Assembly (NCBI GenBank): GCA_020722015.1
Contig: DYLQ01000006.1
Location: forward strand, 1 to 64,000
From: Thermotoga sp.
GTDB lineage: Bacteria; Thermotogota; Thermotogae; Mesoaciditogales; Mesoaciditogaceae
DNA length: 64,000 nt
Reading direction: 5' to 3'
Shown: positions 10,538 through 20,692 of the stretch, piece after piece
Numbering within the stretch: the stretch's first letter is position 1
Layout: each line of letters opens with the position of its first letter
Position numbers and translations under genes: made by a program
Notes under the pieces: model-generated
What the model saw: the letters and a program-made list of their open reading frames with translations, nothing else
The model's database searches: none
What the model was told of the DNA's origin: nothing

Positions 10538-11482
10538 ATGCCTTTGTTTAATCTTTCAAACGTATCAAAACCTGTTGAGCTTAACTACGACGTCGCGATA
10601 GTAGGTGCCGGGCCTGGAGGCCTTTCGGCTGCCATATACGCCGGTCGGGCAGGACTGAAAACCATTGTCTTCGAAAAAGCCACTGAAGGCGGTCAGATTT
10701 TGCTTACCGATATGATAGAAGATTACCCCGGTTTCACATCGATAAGCGGTAATGCGCTTGCCGATGAATTTCTCTCGCACGCAAAAGCCTTTGGTGCCAA
10801 TTTTGCCAATGAAGAGATCGTCGAAGTTGATCTTGAATCGAATCCTAAAAAGTTAAAAACAGATCTCGGTAATGAGTATACGGCAAAAACAGTCGTGATA
10901 GCCACGGGCAGCAATCCTAAAAAACTTGGCGTGAAAGGTGAAGATGAATTCTTAAACAGGGGCGTTTCATATTGTGCCGTTTGCGATGGAAGTTTCTTTA
11001 AAGGCAAAAGAGTTGTTGTTGTAGGCGGCGGAGACAGCGCGGTAGAAGAAGGACTTTACATGACAAAAATCGCCAACGAAGTTACACTGGTTCACAGAAG
11101 GGACAAATTGAGAGCTCAAAAAATAGCTCAAGATAGGGCTTTCAAATCTAACATGAAGTTCATATGGAACACAGTTGTGACGGAAATAGGCGGTACGAAA
11201 AATGTCGAGTATGTCATTTTGAAAAACGTTCAGACCGGAGAAACGACTAAACATGAGACAGATGGAGTATTCATCTACGTTGGTCTTACGCCAAACGTTG
11301 AAATATTCAAAAAATACATAAAGACAGATGAAAATGGATTCATTTTGGCGGATGATCACATGGAAACAAATGTTAAAGGTGTTTATGCGGTTGGAGACAT
11401 AAGGAAAACGCCTCTTAGGCAAATTGTAACAGCTGCAAGTGATGGTGCGATAGCAGTCATAGATATGACGAAATATTTCTAA
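10538..11482 (+). CDS. trxB: Thioredoxin reductase
   Basis: GAGPGGLSAAIYAGRAGL, CAVCDG, GGGDSAVEE. Confidence 0.95.
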   Translation: MPLFNLSNVSKPVELNYDVAIVGAGPGGLSAAIYAGRAGLKTIVFEKATEGGQILLTDMIEDYPGFTSISGNALADEFLSHAKAFGANFANEEIVEVDLESNPKKLKTDLGNEYTAKTVVIATGSNPKKLGVKGEDEFLNRGVSYCAVCDGSFFKGKRVVVVGGGDSAVEEGLYMTKIANEVTLVHRRDKLRAQKIAQDRAFKSNMKFIWNTVVTEIGGTKNVEYVILKNVQTGETTKHETDGVFIYVGLTPNVEIFKKYIKTDENGFILADDHMETNVKGVYAVGDIRKTPLRQIVTAASDGAIAVIDMTKYF

Positions 11483-11493
11483 AAGATAAAATC

Positions 11494-11519
11494 AAAAGAC
11501 CGCTTTTGCGGTCTTTTTT
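11494..11519 (+). terminator. Rho-independent terminator
   Basis: AAAAGACCGCttttGCGGTCTTTTTT. Confidence 0.9.
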
Positions 11520-11564
11520 GTTGATCTTCATGTATTTAATATGTTATACTTCCGAAGGAAGTTA

Positions 11565-11639
11565 GCCTCTATAGTTCAATGGATAGAACGGTGGATTCCT
11601 AATCCGCAAATGCAGGTTCGATTCCTGCTAGGGGCACCA
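11565..11639 (+). tRNA. tRNA-Arg(CCU)
   Basis: Acceptor GCCTCTA/TAGGGGC, anticodon loop TTCCTAA, encoded CCA. Confidence 0.93.
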
Positions 11640-11706
11640 GAGACAGCTTATAGTGCATGGATACGATCTGCCAAGCAGAAAAAAATTGCTGTTTTTATCG
11701 AACGGT

Positions 11707-11825
11707 ATTCCCGGTCAAGCCGGGAATGACCCACGCTTGTCATCCCCGAGTTCATCGGAGACCGCATTGTTTCCATTGGCTTTGAAAAAAGTTTGGTATG
11801 CCAAAGCCCGAATGACATATTGTAG
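11707..11825. repeat. REP-like composite of successive imperfect palindromes
   Basis: ATTCCCGGTCAAGCCGGGAATGACCCACGCT, then CCCCGAGTTCATCGGAG and GGCTTTG...CAAAGCCCGAATGAC. Confidence 0.65.
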
Positions 11826-11967
11826 AAAACATAGATTACCCATGAATTTTATAGTAATTTGAAGATAAAACAAGATTGGCATCTTTATTCACCATTTTTG
11901 TCAGAATTTCGCCTATAAAGTCTAAAAATCGACTTTGGTATTTACATCGTAAAGTGATATCCTATTG

Positions 11968-11981
11968 TGGAAGCGGTTCCA
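11968..11981. promoter_or_regulatory. LacI-family operator (autoregulation candidate)
   Basis: Palindrome TGGAAGCGGTTCCA between putative promoter and SD of the LacI gene. Confidence 0.65.
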
Positions 11982-11999
11982 TAGAGGAGTGGAATTTAG

Positions 12000-13022
12000 A
12001 TGAAAATTACGATAAACGAAATAGCAAAAATGGCCGGTGTATCTAAATCAACTGTTTCAAGAGCCCTTAATGGTACCGGTTACATCTCTGATGAGAAAAA
12101 ATCGAAGATATTTGAACTCGTCAAAATCCACAATTACGTGCCAGATTCGAAGGCTGTTAATCTTAGCAAGGGAAAGGCGATGACCGTTGGCCTTGTTTTG
12201 CCGTCGGCTGCCGGACCGTTTTACGGTGAGGTTGTTCGCGGATTGGAAGAAGTTTTGAGTGCAAACAAGTATTTCACCATGCTTATGACCTTTGATAATA
12301 CGTCTGTTGAGGAAGTAAGAAAAAGATATATTTCGATGATAGGTTCAAAAAGAGTTGACGGAATGATAATTTTCGATCCAGAAGTGAATGCAGAGATGGT
12401 TGAAAAAGTCATGAGCTTTAAAATACCTGTCGTTTACCTTGGAGAAAGCATTCAAGGCATGGATGTTGATACCATTCTCATCGATAACTTCGATGGTGCT
12501 TACATGATGACCGAACATCTCGTGAAAATTCACAATTACAAAAGAATTGCCTTCATAACTGGACCGGCAAATAGCTTTGACGGTGCTGAAAGATTGCGTG
12601 GATTCAAACATGCACTTGAAATGAACGGATTGTCATTCGATCCAACGTTGGTATTTCGTGGAGATTTCACGAAAGAAAGCGGGAAGAATGCAGCCGAAGT
12701 ATGTCTAAAGAGTGGCGCGAATGCAATCTTTGCGTCTAACGACGAAATGGCTCTCGGAGTTATAGAAGAATTGCAAAGAAAAGGAATAAAGGTTGGTAAA
12801 GACATGGCAGTCGTTGGATTCGATGACGCATTCTGGTCGAGATACATCTTTCCACCTTTGACTACCGTTCATCAGCCGATGCACAGCATAGGGAAAATGG
12901 CGGCTAAAACCATATTGGAAAAGATAGAATCAAACGATGTTGTCAAAACGCCGATGAAAATCGTCTTAAACACAAGATTAATTGTAAGAAATTCTTGTGG
13001 TTGTGGCAGTTTTACAAATTGA
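12000..13022 (+). CDS. LacI family transcriptional regulator
   Basis: MKITINEIAKMAGVSKSTVSRALNGTGYIS HTH, periplasmic-binding-like effector domain. Confidence 0.93.
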   Translation: MKITINEIAKMAGVSKSTVSRALNGTGYISDEKKSKIFELVKIHNYVPDSKAVNLSKGKAMTVGLVLPSAAGPFYGEVVRGLEEVLSANKYFTMLMTFDNTSVEEVRKRYISMIGSKRVDGMIIFDPEVNAEMVEKVMSFKIPVVYLGESIQGMDVDTILIDNFDGAYMMTEHLVKIHNYKRIAFITGPANSFDGAERLRGFKHALEMNGLSFDPTLVFRGDFTKESGKNAAEVCLKSGANAIFASNDEMALGVIEELQRKGIKVGKDMAVVGFDDAFWSRYIFPPLTTVHQPMHSIGKMAAKTILEKIESNDVVKTPMKIVLNTRLIVRNSCGCGSFTN

Positions 13023-13036
13023 AAGGAGGAAGTATC

Positions 13037-14752
13037 ATGAACAAAGTAAGGATTTTCGTTTTTGTAGCAGTACTGATAGGTATAGCAACTCTTGGTTTGG
13101 CAGATGTTTCTTACCCTTATCTTACTCAATACGGTCCTGCAATGATCAATTGGGGTAATAACGTCAAATACGGCGGCACTTTGAACGTCGTGATGCCGTG
13201 GGGGCAATTAACGAACAGTGTTAATCCATTTTTACCAACCTCTCAAACTTTGCAAATGCAAAACATGGTGTATGAAAGTCTTTTTTACGTTAACAATTTG
13301 AACGGTCAACTTACCTCTATGCTTGGCACATCTTACAAATGGTCAAATGACAATCTAACCCTTACCGTTACGACAAGAAAAGGTGTTAAGTGGTCCGATG
13401 GCGTACCATTCACGGCAAATGACGTGGCCTTTACCTTTAATCTTTTAAAGAAGTATCCTGCCCTCGATCTCGCGGCTGTGTGGGCCAAAGACAATTATCT
13501 TCAAAGTGTTCAGGCCAGCGGTGATAACGTGATTTTCACCTTTTCAAGGCCTAATACGCCTCTTTTGTACACCCTGCTTGGTCAACTTATTGTACCGGAA
13601 CATATATGGTCAAAGATAGATGATCCTGCGACATATCCGAATCAAAATCCAATTGGAACGGGTCCATTCTTGCTTAGTTCATTCAATCCAACTACCAATA
13701 CGATAACCTTGGTCAAAAATCCCAATTATTGGATGGAAGGTAGACCATATATAGACAAAATAGTCGTAAGATCCGTTGAATCTAACACGACCGTTATGTT
13801 GGAACTTTTAAAGGGAACGGCAGAATGGAGTTACGTTTACATTCCCGATGTTCAAAAAAGTTGGATAAGCAAAGATCCGTCGGTGAACAAAATATGGTGG
13901 CCGATGAACAGCACGTTGATACTTTATCTTAACACTCGAAAATACCCCTTCAACAATCCAACCTTCAGACAGGCAATTTCAATGGCAATAGACAGAGCAG
14001 CTGCGGAAGAAAAAGCTTATTTCAATGCCGGTAAACCTTCCGATGGTTTAGGACTTTTCCCATCTCAGGAAGCGGAATGGCTCGATCCAACGCTTGTAGA
14101 TCAGGCAAAGGCCCTTGGACAATATAATCCTCAGAAGGCACTGGAATTGCTCGCATCGATAGGATTCAAGAAAAATGCAAGTGGAAATCTTGTTGGCCCT
14201 AACGGAAAGGAACTTCCAACTTACAAATTACCAGTAGTTGCCGGATGGACAGATTACCTTACCATTTCTCAAATCATAGCTCAAAATCTCAAAGAGATCG
14301 GTATAAACGCGATAATAACTCAGGAATCCTTTGGTTCATGGTGGTCAACGATAACAAAGGGAATGTACGACATGGCCTTTGCATGGGCGACTGGCAGTGG
14401 TCCTACACCTTACTTCTACTTCAACCAAGAATTAAATCCAGCCTTTACGGCACCCATCGGACAAACTTCTGCTTCTAACTGGTCAGGGTATACGAATCCT
14501 TTGATAACCTCTGCATTGAATGTATACTCGCAAACGAGCGATCTTAATCTTCAAAAACAAGCAATGTACACAATCGAACGAATCTTCCTTGAAGAAATGC
14601 CATTTGCACCTGTACTTTATGGAACAGAATTCGACGTCTTCAGCGAAAAGAACTTAACTGGATGGCCTTCAACTTCTAATCCTTACGCATCTGGAGCCGG
14701 AATTGGTTCGTCCGAGGGTGAAATGATCGTTTTGAATATACATTTGAAATGA
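13037..14752 (+). CDS. ABC transporter substrate-binding protein, family 5
   Basis: Signal peptide; YGGTLNVVMPWG, GVKWSDGVPFTANDVAFTFNLLK. Confidence 0.9.
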   Translation: MNKVRIFVFVAVLIGIATLGLADVSYPYLTQYGPAMINWGNNVKYGGTLNVVMPWGQLTNSVNPFLPTSQTLQMQNMVYESLFYVNNLNGQLTSMLGTSYKWSNDNLTLTVTTRKGVKWSDGVPFTANDVAFTFNLLKKYPALDLAAVWAKDNYLQSVQASGDNVIFTFSRPNTPLLYTLLGQLIVPEHIWSKIDDPATYPNQNPIGTGPFLLSSFNPTTNTITLVKNPNYWMEGRPYIDKIVVRSVESNTTVMLELLKGTAEWSYVYIPDVQKSWISKDPSVNKIWWPMNSTLILYLNTRKYPFNNPTFRQAISMAIDRAAAEEKAYFNAGKPSDGLGLFPSQEAEWLDPTLVDQAKALGQYNPQKALELLASIGFKKNASGNLVGPNGKELPTYKLPVVAGWTDYLTISQIIAQNLKEIGINAIITQESFGSWWSTITKGMYDMAFAWATGSGPTPYFYFNQELNPAFTAPIGQTSASNWSGYTNPLITSALNVYSQTSDLNLQKQAMYTIERIFLEEMPFAPVLYGTEFDVFSEKNLTGWPSTSNPYASGAGIGSSEGEMIVLNIHLK

Positions 14753-14792
14753 GATTTAGAAGCGTAATTCACGCTTAAGGAGGTGTTTTTTT

Positions 14793-16046
14793 GTGAAAGT
14801 GTTTTTGGTATTTTCAACCGTTTTGTTATTAGTAGTGGGCACGATGCTGGCTGTCACGATTACCGTAGCACCACCGGATGCCCAATCGTTCAATTACTTG
14901 CAAAGCGTGATACCGACCTTTGAAAAGCAAAATCCAAACATCACAGTTCAAGTTGTTACTCAACCGAGTGGTGGCCAGATTGCTGCGCTTGTGGCCGCCG
15001 GAAATGCTCCGAATGTTTTCATAGGTCCTGTTCCGATAAGCTATGTTCAAGACGGCCTTTTGCTTGACTTCACGCAAATGTCAGGATACAATAAATTGGT
15101 ATCGGAGATCACAACGGGTATTTTTCCATACAACGGAGGAGTTTACAACATACCATGGATGGTCACGACACAGGTGATGTTTTACAACAAACATATCTTC
15201 GAACTTGCCGGTCTTAACCCTGATAAACCACCACGAACTTTTGACGAATATCTCTACGATGCGAAGAAGATAAGTGAATTAAAGCCTGGTCCGTACGGAA
15301 AATACTACGGTCAATTCTTCTGGAATGAGGAACTTTCATACGCATGGTACTGGGGCATGCTTGAGCAGATATATTACAATTTCAACAACGCTCAATATCC
15401 TCATCTTCTCGATCAATACGGAATTTCTCTTGATTTCACAAATCCCAACGCTCATTTCGTGGATTTTCTTAAATTCTGTAAAGAAGTTCAGCAATACAGC
15501 TCTTCAGGAATGCAACAGGCTTCTATCTTCGGACGGAATGTGGGAATGTGGTTACAATTCGCCTATGGCTGGACTTTTAACCTTCAAAACTCAACCGGTG
15601 GTCCAATGGTTTACGGAAAAGATTACGGCCTTGCGCCAATTCCGACGGCATCAAATTCGGCAACGGCAATACATTGGTCAACACTTGCTCAAAGGCCTTT
15701 AATAGTCTTCAAATCAACACCGGCCAAAGACGAAGCCGCATGGAAATTCATCCAATTCTTGATGGAACCTCAAAATGAGCTTCAAGCGTGTAAAGAGATA
15801 GGATGGCTTCCTTCGGTAAAAGAGAATGAGAGCAATTCTTTCTTCTCAAAACCAGATCTCAAAGCATACGTAGATCAACTTTCACATGTGGTCGTGACTA
15901 ATCCGTTTGAAACGAACAGCGCCGTTATTCATGCCGTTTTAAATGCCTTCGGTCAATACGTCGTAAGCGGTTCGATTCCAACGGCAGAACAAGCATTTCA
16001 AATCGCGACTCAAAAGGCTCAAGCGGCTCTTGGTTCCGGTTTATAA
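14793..16046 (+). CDS. Sugar ABC transporter substrate-binding protein, family 1
   Basis: Signal peptide; FEKQNPNITVQVVTQPSGGQ, PTASNSATAIHWSTLAQRPLIVFKST; followed by two permeases. Confidence 0.9.
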   Translation: MKVFLVFSTVLLLVVGTMLAVTITVAPPDAQSFNYLQSVIPTFEKQNPNITVQVVTQPSGGQIAALVAAGNAPNVFIGPVPISYVQDGLLLDFTQMSGYNKLVSEITTGIFPYNGGVYNIPWMVTTQVMFYNKHIFELAGLNPDKPPRTFDEYLYDAKKISELKPGPYGKYYGQFFWNEELSYAWYWGMLEQIYYNFNNAQYPHLLDQYGISLDFTNPNAHFVDFLKFCKEVQQYSSSGMQQASIFGRNVGMWLQFAYGWTFNLQNSTGGPMVYGKDYGLAPIPTASNSATAIHWSTLAQRPLIVFKSTPAKDEAAWKFIQFLMEPQNELQACKEIGWLPSVKENESNSFFSKPDLKAYVDQLSHVVVTNPFETNSAVIHAVLNAFGQYVVSGSIPTAEQAFQIATQKAQAALGSGL

Positions 16047-16051
16047 GAATA

Positions 16052-16954
16052 ATGAGAGAATTTTTGAGAACACTTAACAAATCCAAATGGGGCTACATAT
16101 TTGTAGCCCCGTGGATTGTTGGTTTTGCGGTTTTCAGCGTGTATCCTTTATGGCTGGGAATAAAGATGTCTTTTATGAATTACAACCTTGTTGCTCCGCA
16201 AGCAATGAAATTCATAGGTTTTGGAAACTGGATAAACAGTTTAGAAGATATATCATTTTGGAAAAGTCTTTTGAACATACTTTACAACCAAGCTATCTTC
16301 ATAACCTTGACCTTTTTCATCGCGCTTTTGGTCGCTTATTTGCTTTTTAAAATTTCGAACGGGAATAGGTTTTGGAATGCATTTTTCAGGAGCGCTTATT
16401 TTGTTCCAACCATAACATCTGTCGTGGTCGTCATGCTTGTGCTTGGAAATATAACGGCACCTTATGGTCCGATTCAGACTTTACTTGTTAAATGGCACAT
16501 TTTGAGTGTACCTATTGTGTGGAATTTAACGCCAATACTCATAATGCCTGTGATAGCCGTAATAACATCATGGATGTCTTTCGGTATGCAAGCGATAATT
16601 TTGCTTGGAGGACTTGGAACGGTTCCTCCTGAATATACGGAAGCCGCTCGCATAGATGGGGCAAAGGAAAGAACTATCTTTTGGAAAATAATCTTTCCGC
16701 TCTTAAGACCTCAAATAGTCTTCATAATGGTCATGAACGCTATAGGAGGACTTCAAATGTTCACACAAGTTTACGTGAATTTCGGTACTACCGGGGGACC
16801 GGATCAAGCCGGAATGACACCGGTACTTTACATATATGGAGAGGGACTCGGAAAGTTTCAAATGGGGTTTGCATCGGCACTTGGTTTTGTGCTCAGTGGA
16901 ATAATAATAATTGCCACAATCATAACTCTTAAATTGCTTCAGGAAAAAAGCTAG
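16052..16954 (+). CDS. Carbohydrate ABC transporter permease (MalF type)
   Basis: EAARIDGAKERTIFWKIIFPLLRP EAA motif. Confidence 0.93.
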   Translation: MREFLRTLNKSKWGYIFVAPWIVGFAVFSVYPLWLGIKMSFMNYNLVAPQAMKFIGFGNWINSLEDISFWKSLLNILYNQAIFITLTFFIALLVAYLLFKISNGNRFWNAFFRSAYFVPTITSVVVVMLVLGNITAPYGPIQTLLVKWHILSVPIVWNLTPILIMPVIAVITSWMSFGMQAIILLGGLGTVPPEYTEAARIDGAKERTIFWKIIFPLLRPQIVFIMVMNAIGGLQMFTQVYVNFGTTGGPDQAGMTPVLYIYGEGLGKFQMGFASALGFVLSGIIIIATIITLKLLQEKS

Positions 16955-16962
16955 GTGATGAA

Positions 16963-17790
16963 ATGTTAAAACAGGAAAGAACAGAACGAAGGCGGGCATA
17001 CATTTTTTTATCAATAGGTCTTGTTTTTACGCTTTATCCGTTTGCGCTGATGATAATGAGTTCATTAATGACACCATCGCAACTTCTGAATAATCCTTCC
17101 ATGATAATTCCAATGCCAATCACGTTGTCTGGATACACTGGTCTTTTCAAGGATCTCAATGTGCTGTTGCTTTTCAAAAATACGTTGATAATAGCTGGAT
17201 CCGTTACGCTGTTGAATCTTTTCTTTGATTCGCTTGCAGCCTTTGCCCTTGCAAAATTGAAATTTCCAGGTAGAAATGCTCTTTTCGGTTTCATGCTTTT
17301 TACGTTGATGATACCGGGTGTCCTCTTTTTCATTCCAGAATATACCATGTTGTACAACTGGGGTTGGGTAAATCATTACAGGGCATTGATAATACCGAGC
17401 TTTGTCCAATTTTACAGCATATTTTTGATGAAACAATTCATGGAACAGATCCCGGACGATGTGATAGAGGCTGCGCGTATAGACGGGGCAAGCGATCCGT
17501 TGATATATGCGAGGATTATCCTTCCGATGAGCATACCGATACTTGCAACGATAGCCATAATGACCTTTATGGGTGCATGGAATGATTTTTTTGGACCTTT
17601 GCTTTACCTCAGAAGCCCGAGTCTTTGGACGGTTCAACTTGGATTACAGATGTTTTCAAGTTCAATCCCAGGACAAAATATCCAAGTTCTATGGGCTGGA
17701 GAAGTGGTCATAACTTTACCGATTCTTATAGTTTTTCTATTCCTTCAAAAGTATTTCATTCAGGCTTTCACAAATGTTTCGTTCAAATAG
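16963..17790 (+). CDS. Carbohydrate ABC transporter permease (MalG type)
   Basis: EAARIDGASDPLIYARIILPMSIP EAA motif. Confidence 0.93.
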   Translation: MLKQERTERRRAYIFLSIGLVFTLYPFALMIMSSLMTPSQLLNNPSMIIPMPITLSGYTGLFKDLNVLLLFKNTLIIAGSVTLLNLFFDSLAAFALAKLKFPGRNALFGFMLFTLMIPGVLFFIPEYTMLYNWGWVNHYRALIIPSFVQFYSIFLMKQFMEQIPDDVIEAARIDGASDPLIYARIILPMSIPILATIAIMTFMGAWNDFFGPLLYLRSPSLWTVQLGLQMFSSSIPGQNIQVLWAGEVVITLPILIVFLFLQKYFIQAFTNVSFK

Positions 17791-17799
17791 GTGAGAGCC

Positions 17800-18330
17800 A
17801 TGAAGAAAAAGGTGATATTGTATTCGGTCGTGGCCATAATCGTTTTGCTGATTTTCTTTGCCGGTTATGTAGCCGCGTGGATAGAGACGGAAAATTTTGC
17901 CAGAGAAAATTTCGGTAAAGCCCAGGAAATGTTGAAAGAAGGTAAGTATCTTCAAGCTTTGAACGGATATCAGGAATTCGATCCGAAGGCTCAAAAGTAC
18001 GTTACTTACGTTGGCTTTTCCCAGATATCGGTTATGTTTAAGGATTCTCCAATCTTCGGTGTACCTAAGATCGTCGATCAATCAAAGCAGGAAGTGATGA
18101 AATTAATCGCGACCATGCCGACGAATGATTTAGAAACATATTTTCAAAGTACGGTGAGAAATAAAAATCCTTATATACTTTACGTGGTTGCAGAACTCAT
18201 CCACAGATATTCAAAATTGGGGCTTTCTTCGCAAGTTGGGATGTACGAGCATATCTTTTCATTACTTGGGGGCAAACCAGATCAAATAGAACGTTATTAC
18301 AACACATTGCATACGGAGGCTGAAAAATGA
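17800..18330 (+). CDS. Uncharacterized single-pass membrane protein
   Basis: One N-terminal TM segment, helical repeat-like remainder; between permease and GH94 gene; start is one of the 17791-17803 candidates. Confidence 0.7.
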   Translation: MKKKVILYSVVAIIVLLIFFAGYVAAWIETENFARENFGKAQEMLKEGKYLQALNGYQEFDPKAQKYVTYVGFSQISVMFKDSPIFGVPKIVDQSKQEVMKLIATMPTNDLETYFQSTVRNKNPYILYVVAELIHRYSKLGLSSQVGMYEHIFSLLGGKPDQIERYYNTLHTEAEK

Positions 18331-20657
18331 GTTATTTCAAAACTAAATACGGTTACTTCGAAGAAAATGGCGATTACGTTGTGACAGATCCGCGAACACC
18401 GATGCCATGGGTGAACATCTTGACGAACGGAAAATATGGTGCCGTTTATTCACAAACGGGCAGCGGTTATTCCTTTTTCATAGACGCGTCTCAAAGTCTT
18501 TTGACAAGATGGGTTCAAAATCTCGTTCAAGATGATTACGGAAAATATTTTTACATCCGTGACGATGATACCAATGAAATCTATTCCACTACCTTTCAAC
18601 CTGTTCAACATAAGGGAAAGTACAAGGTTATCTTTTCACCGGGAATGGTGAGATTTGAAAGTGCATTTTCAAAATTCACGGTTAAAATGGAAATCGTGAT
18701 TCCAAAAGAAGACGATGGTGAGCTTATAAGTATGACGATAAAGAATAAGAGTGATAGGCCACTGCATCTTTCCGTATTCTCATATTTCGAGCTCAACATG
18801 AGTACAAATGCGGATTTTCATCGGGAATTTCATAAACTCTTCTTCGAAACGAAATTCGTAAAAACGCATTCCGCAATCTTGAGTAAAAAGCATCTTTGGT
18901 TGAACTGGAACGATTCTTACCCTTACACGCTTGTTCACAGTGCTTCAGAAAAGATCGCCTCGTTCGATACGGATAAAAGAAGTTTTATAGGTATGTACGG
19001 TGATCTTAAAAAGCCTAATGGTGTGATGAACGGCACGTGCGCCATGTCGGAAGGAAAGCATATAGATGGGATAAACGTGCTCCACGTGAAAGTAAATGTG
19101 GATAGCGGAGAAACAAAACGCCTGAGCTTTTTTATGGGAGTTGCAAACGGCGATGAAAAGGCTTTGGCGCTCGCTCAAAAATATACGTTGAAGAATCCTG
19201 ATGAAGTAAAAAACAACGTGAAATCTTATTGGGATAAATTGCTTTCTGCTTTCAGGATAAATGTGCCGGACAAAGACTTGGAATTTCTCGTTAACAAATG
19301 GCTTCCTTACCAGGCAATAGCCGGAAGGCTTATGGCACGCACAGCTTATTACCAAATGGGAGGAGCGTACGGATTCAGAGATCAACTCCAAGACAGTTTA
19401 GCGGCATTATGGATCGATCCGGAGATAACGAAAAATCAAATAAAGCTTCATGCTTCGCATCAAAGACAGAATGGTACAGTTCAGCATTGGTGGCTTCCTC
19501 TTACGAATTTTTATCCTTCCGAAAGATGGTCGGACGATCTTTTGTGGCTTCCGTTTGCCCTTACCGAGTACATATCGCACACCGGAGACAAACATATACT
19601 CTCCGAGGTAGTTCCATTCTTGGATGGAAATGAGGCTACGCTGAAAAGCCATGCCTTCAAGAGCATTCAAAGCGTACTCGATTCTAAATCCGTGAGGGGA
19701 ATTCCTTTGATCTTCAATGGAGACTGGAACGATGGATTGAATGGCCTTGGAAAGGAAGGAAAGGGCGAGAGCTTTTGGGTAAGCGAGTTTTTGTACTACG
19801 TGATCTCAGCCATTCTTAAAGAATTCGATTTGACTTCAGACGAGATCAATTGGCTTAAGTCTGCGGCATCTGAAATTAAAACGGCATTCAATTCTCTTGC
19901 ATGGAACGGTGATTGGTTCGATAGGGCAACTTCTGACGAAGGGGTCGTTCTTGGCGGGAAAAATGACAACAGAGTTTTTTTGAACGCTCAAACGTGGGCC
20001 GTTATATCTGAGATAAGCGATAACGAAAAAACATCAAAAGCGATGGAGGCTGTCAAAAAAAGACTTATAACCGATTATGGGCCGTTGCTTTTCAATCCGC
20101 CATTGACGAAGCCGGATCCGAAGATAGGATATCTCAGCAGGTATTCACCAGGCTCAAGAGAAAACGGTGGTGTTTACACGCATGCCGCGGTATGGACGTT
20201 ATGGGCCGCATGGAAAAAAAGAGATTCAACGCTTTCGGATGAAGTTTACGAGTCCATTTGTCCGATCAACAGATCCTTAAGAGATCCGGACATGTACATG
20301 GCTGAACCTTACGTAACGGCCGGAAACAGCGATGGGCCTCTTTCTCCAAAGAGCGGCAAGGCCGGATGGACTTGGTACTCAGGATCGGCTGGATGGCTTT
20401 ACAGATCTATTATCGAATATTACATCGGGATAAAGCCATCAGAAAACGGCATACTTTTCAAACCTTCCACAAACAAAAAATGGAGAAAAGCTGAATTTCA
20501 TTTGAAGATAAGAGGAGGCGATTATTCCTTAGAACTTTCCAATCCGAATATGAAAGTTCTGACGGAACAAATGAAAATAACCGTTGACGGAAAAGAAATA
20601 AGCGGAAATGTCATTCCCTATCTTAAAGGAAATCATGAAGTGAGGATAAGGTATTGA
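18327..20657 (+). CDS. GH94-family glycoside phosphorylase
   Basis: YGFRDQLQDSLA, LHASHQRQNGTVQHWW, FNGDWNDGLNGLGKEGKGES. Confidence 0.87.
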   Translation: MSYFKTKYGYFEENGDYVVTDPRTPMPWVNILTNGKYGAVYSQTGSGYSFFIDASQSLLTRWVQNLVQDDYGKYFYIRDDDTNEIYSTTFQPVQHKGKYKVIFSPGMVRFESAFSKFTVKMEIVIPKEDDGELISMTIKNKSDRPLHLSVFSYFELNMSTNADFHREFHKLFFETKFVKTHSAILSKKHLWLNWNDSYPYTLVHSASEKIASFDTDKRSFIGMYGDLKKPNGVMNGTCAMSEGKHIDGINVLHVKVNVDSGETKRLSFFMGVANGDEKALALAQKYTLKNPDEVKNNVKSYWDKLLSAFRINVPDKDLEFLVNKWLPYQAIAGRLMARTAYYQMGGAYGFRDQLQDSLAALWIDPEITKNQIKLHASHQRQNGTVQHWWLPLTNFYPSERWSDDLLWLPFALTEYISHTGDKHILSEVVPFLDGNEATLKSHAFKSIQSVLDSKSVRGIPLIFNGDWNDGLNGLGKEGKGESFWVSEFLYYVISAILKEFDLTSDEINWLKSAASEIKTAFNSLAWNGDWFDRATSDEGVVLGGKNDNRVFLNAQTWAVISEISDNEKTSKAMEAVKKRLITDYGPLLFNPPLTKPDPKIGYLSRYSPGSRENGGVYTHAAVWTLWAAWKKRDSTLSDEVYESICPINRSLRDPDMYMAEPYVTAGNSDGPLSPKSGKAGWTWYSGSAGWLYRSIIEYYIGIKPSENGILFKPSTNKKWRKAEFHLKIRGGDYSLELSNPNMKVLTEQMKITVDGKEISGNVIPYLKGNHEVRIRY

Positions 20658-20692
20658 ACCACATTTCAAATAAAGGAGGAAAAGAAATGAAA

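Noticed and set aside
11541-11862. ORFs 11541..11729 and 11653..11862
   Set aside because: First overlaps tRNA-Arg; both run through REP-like repeats with no domain support.
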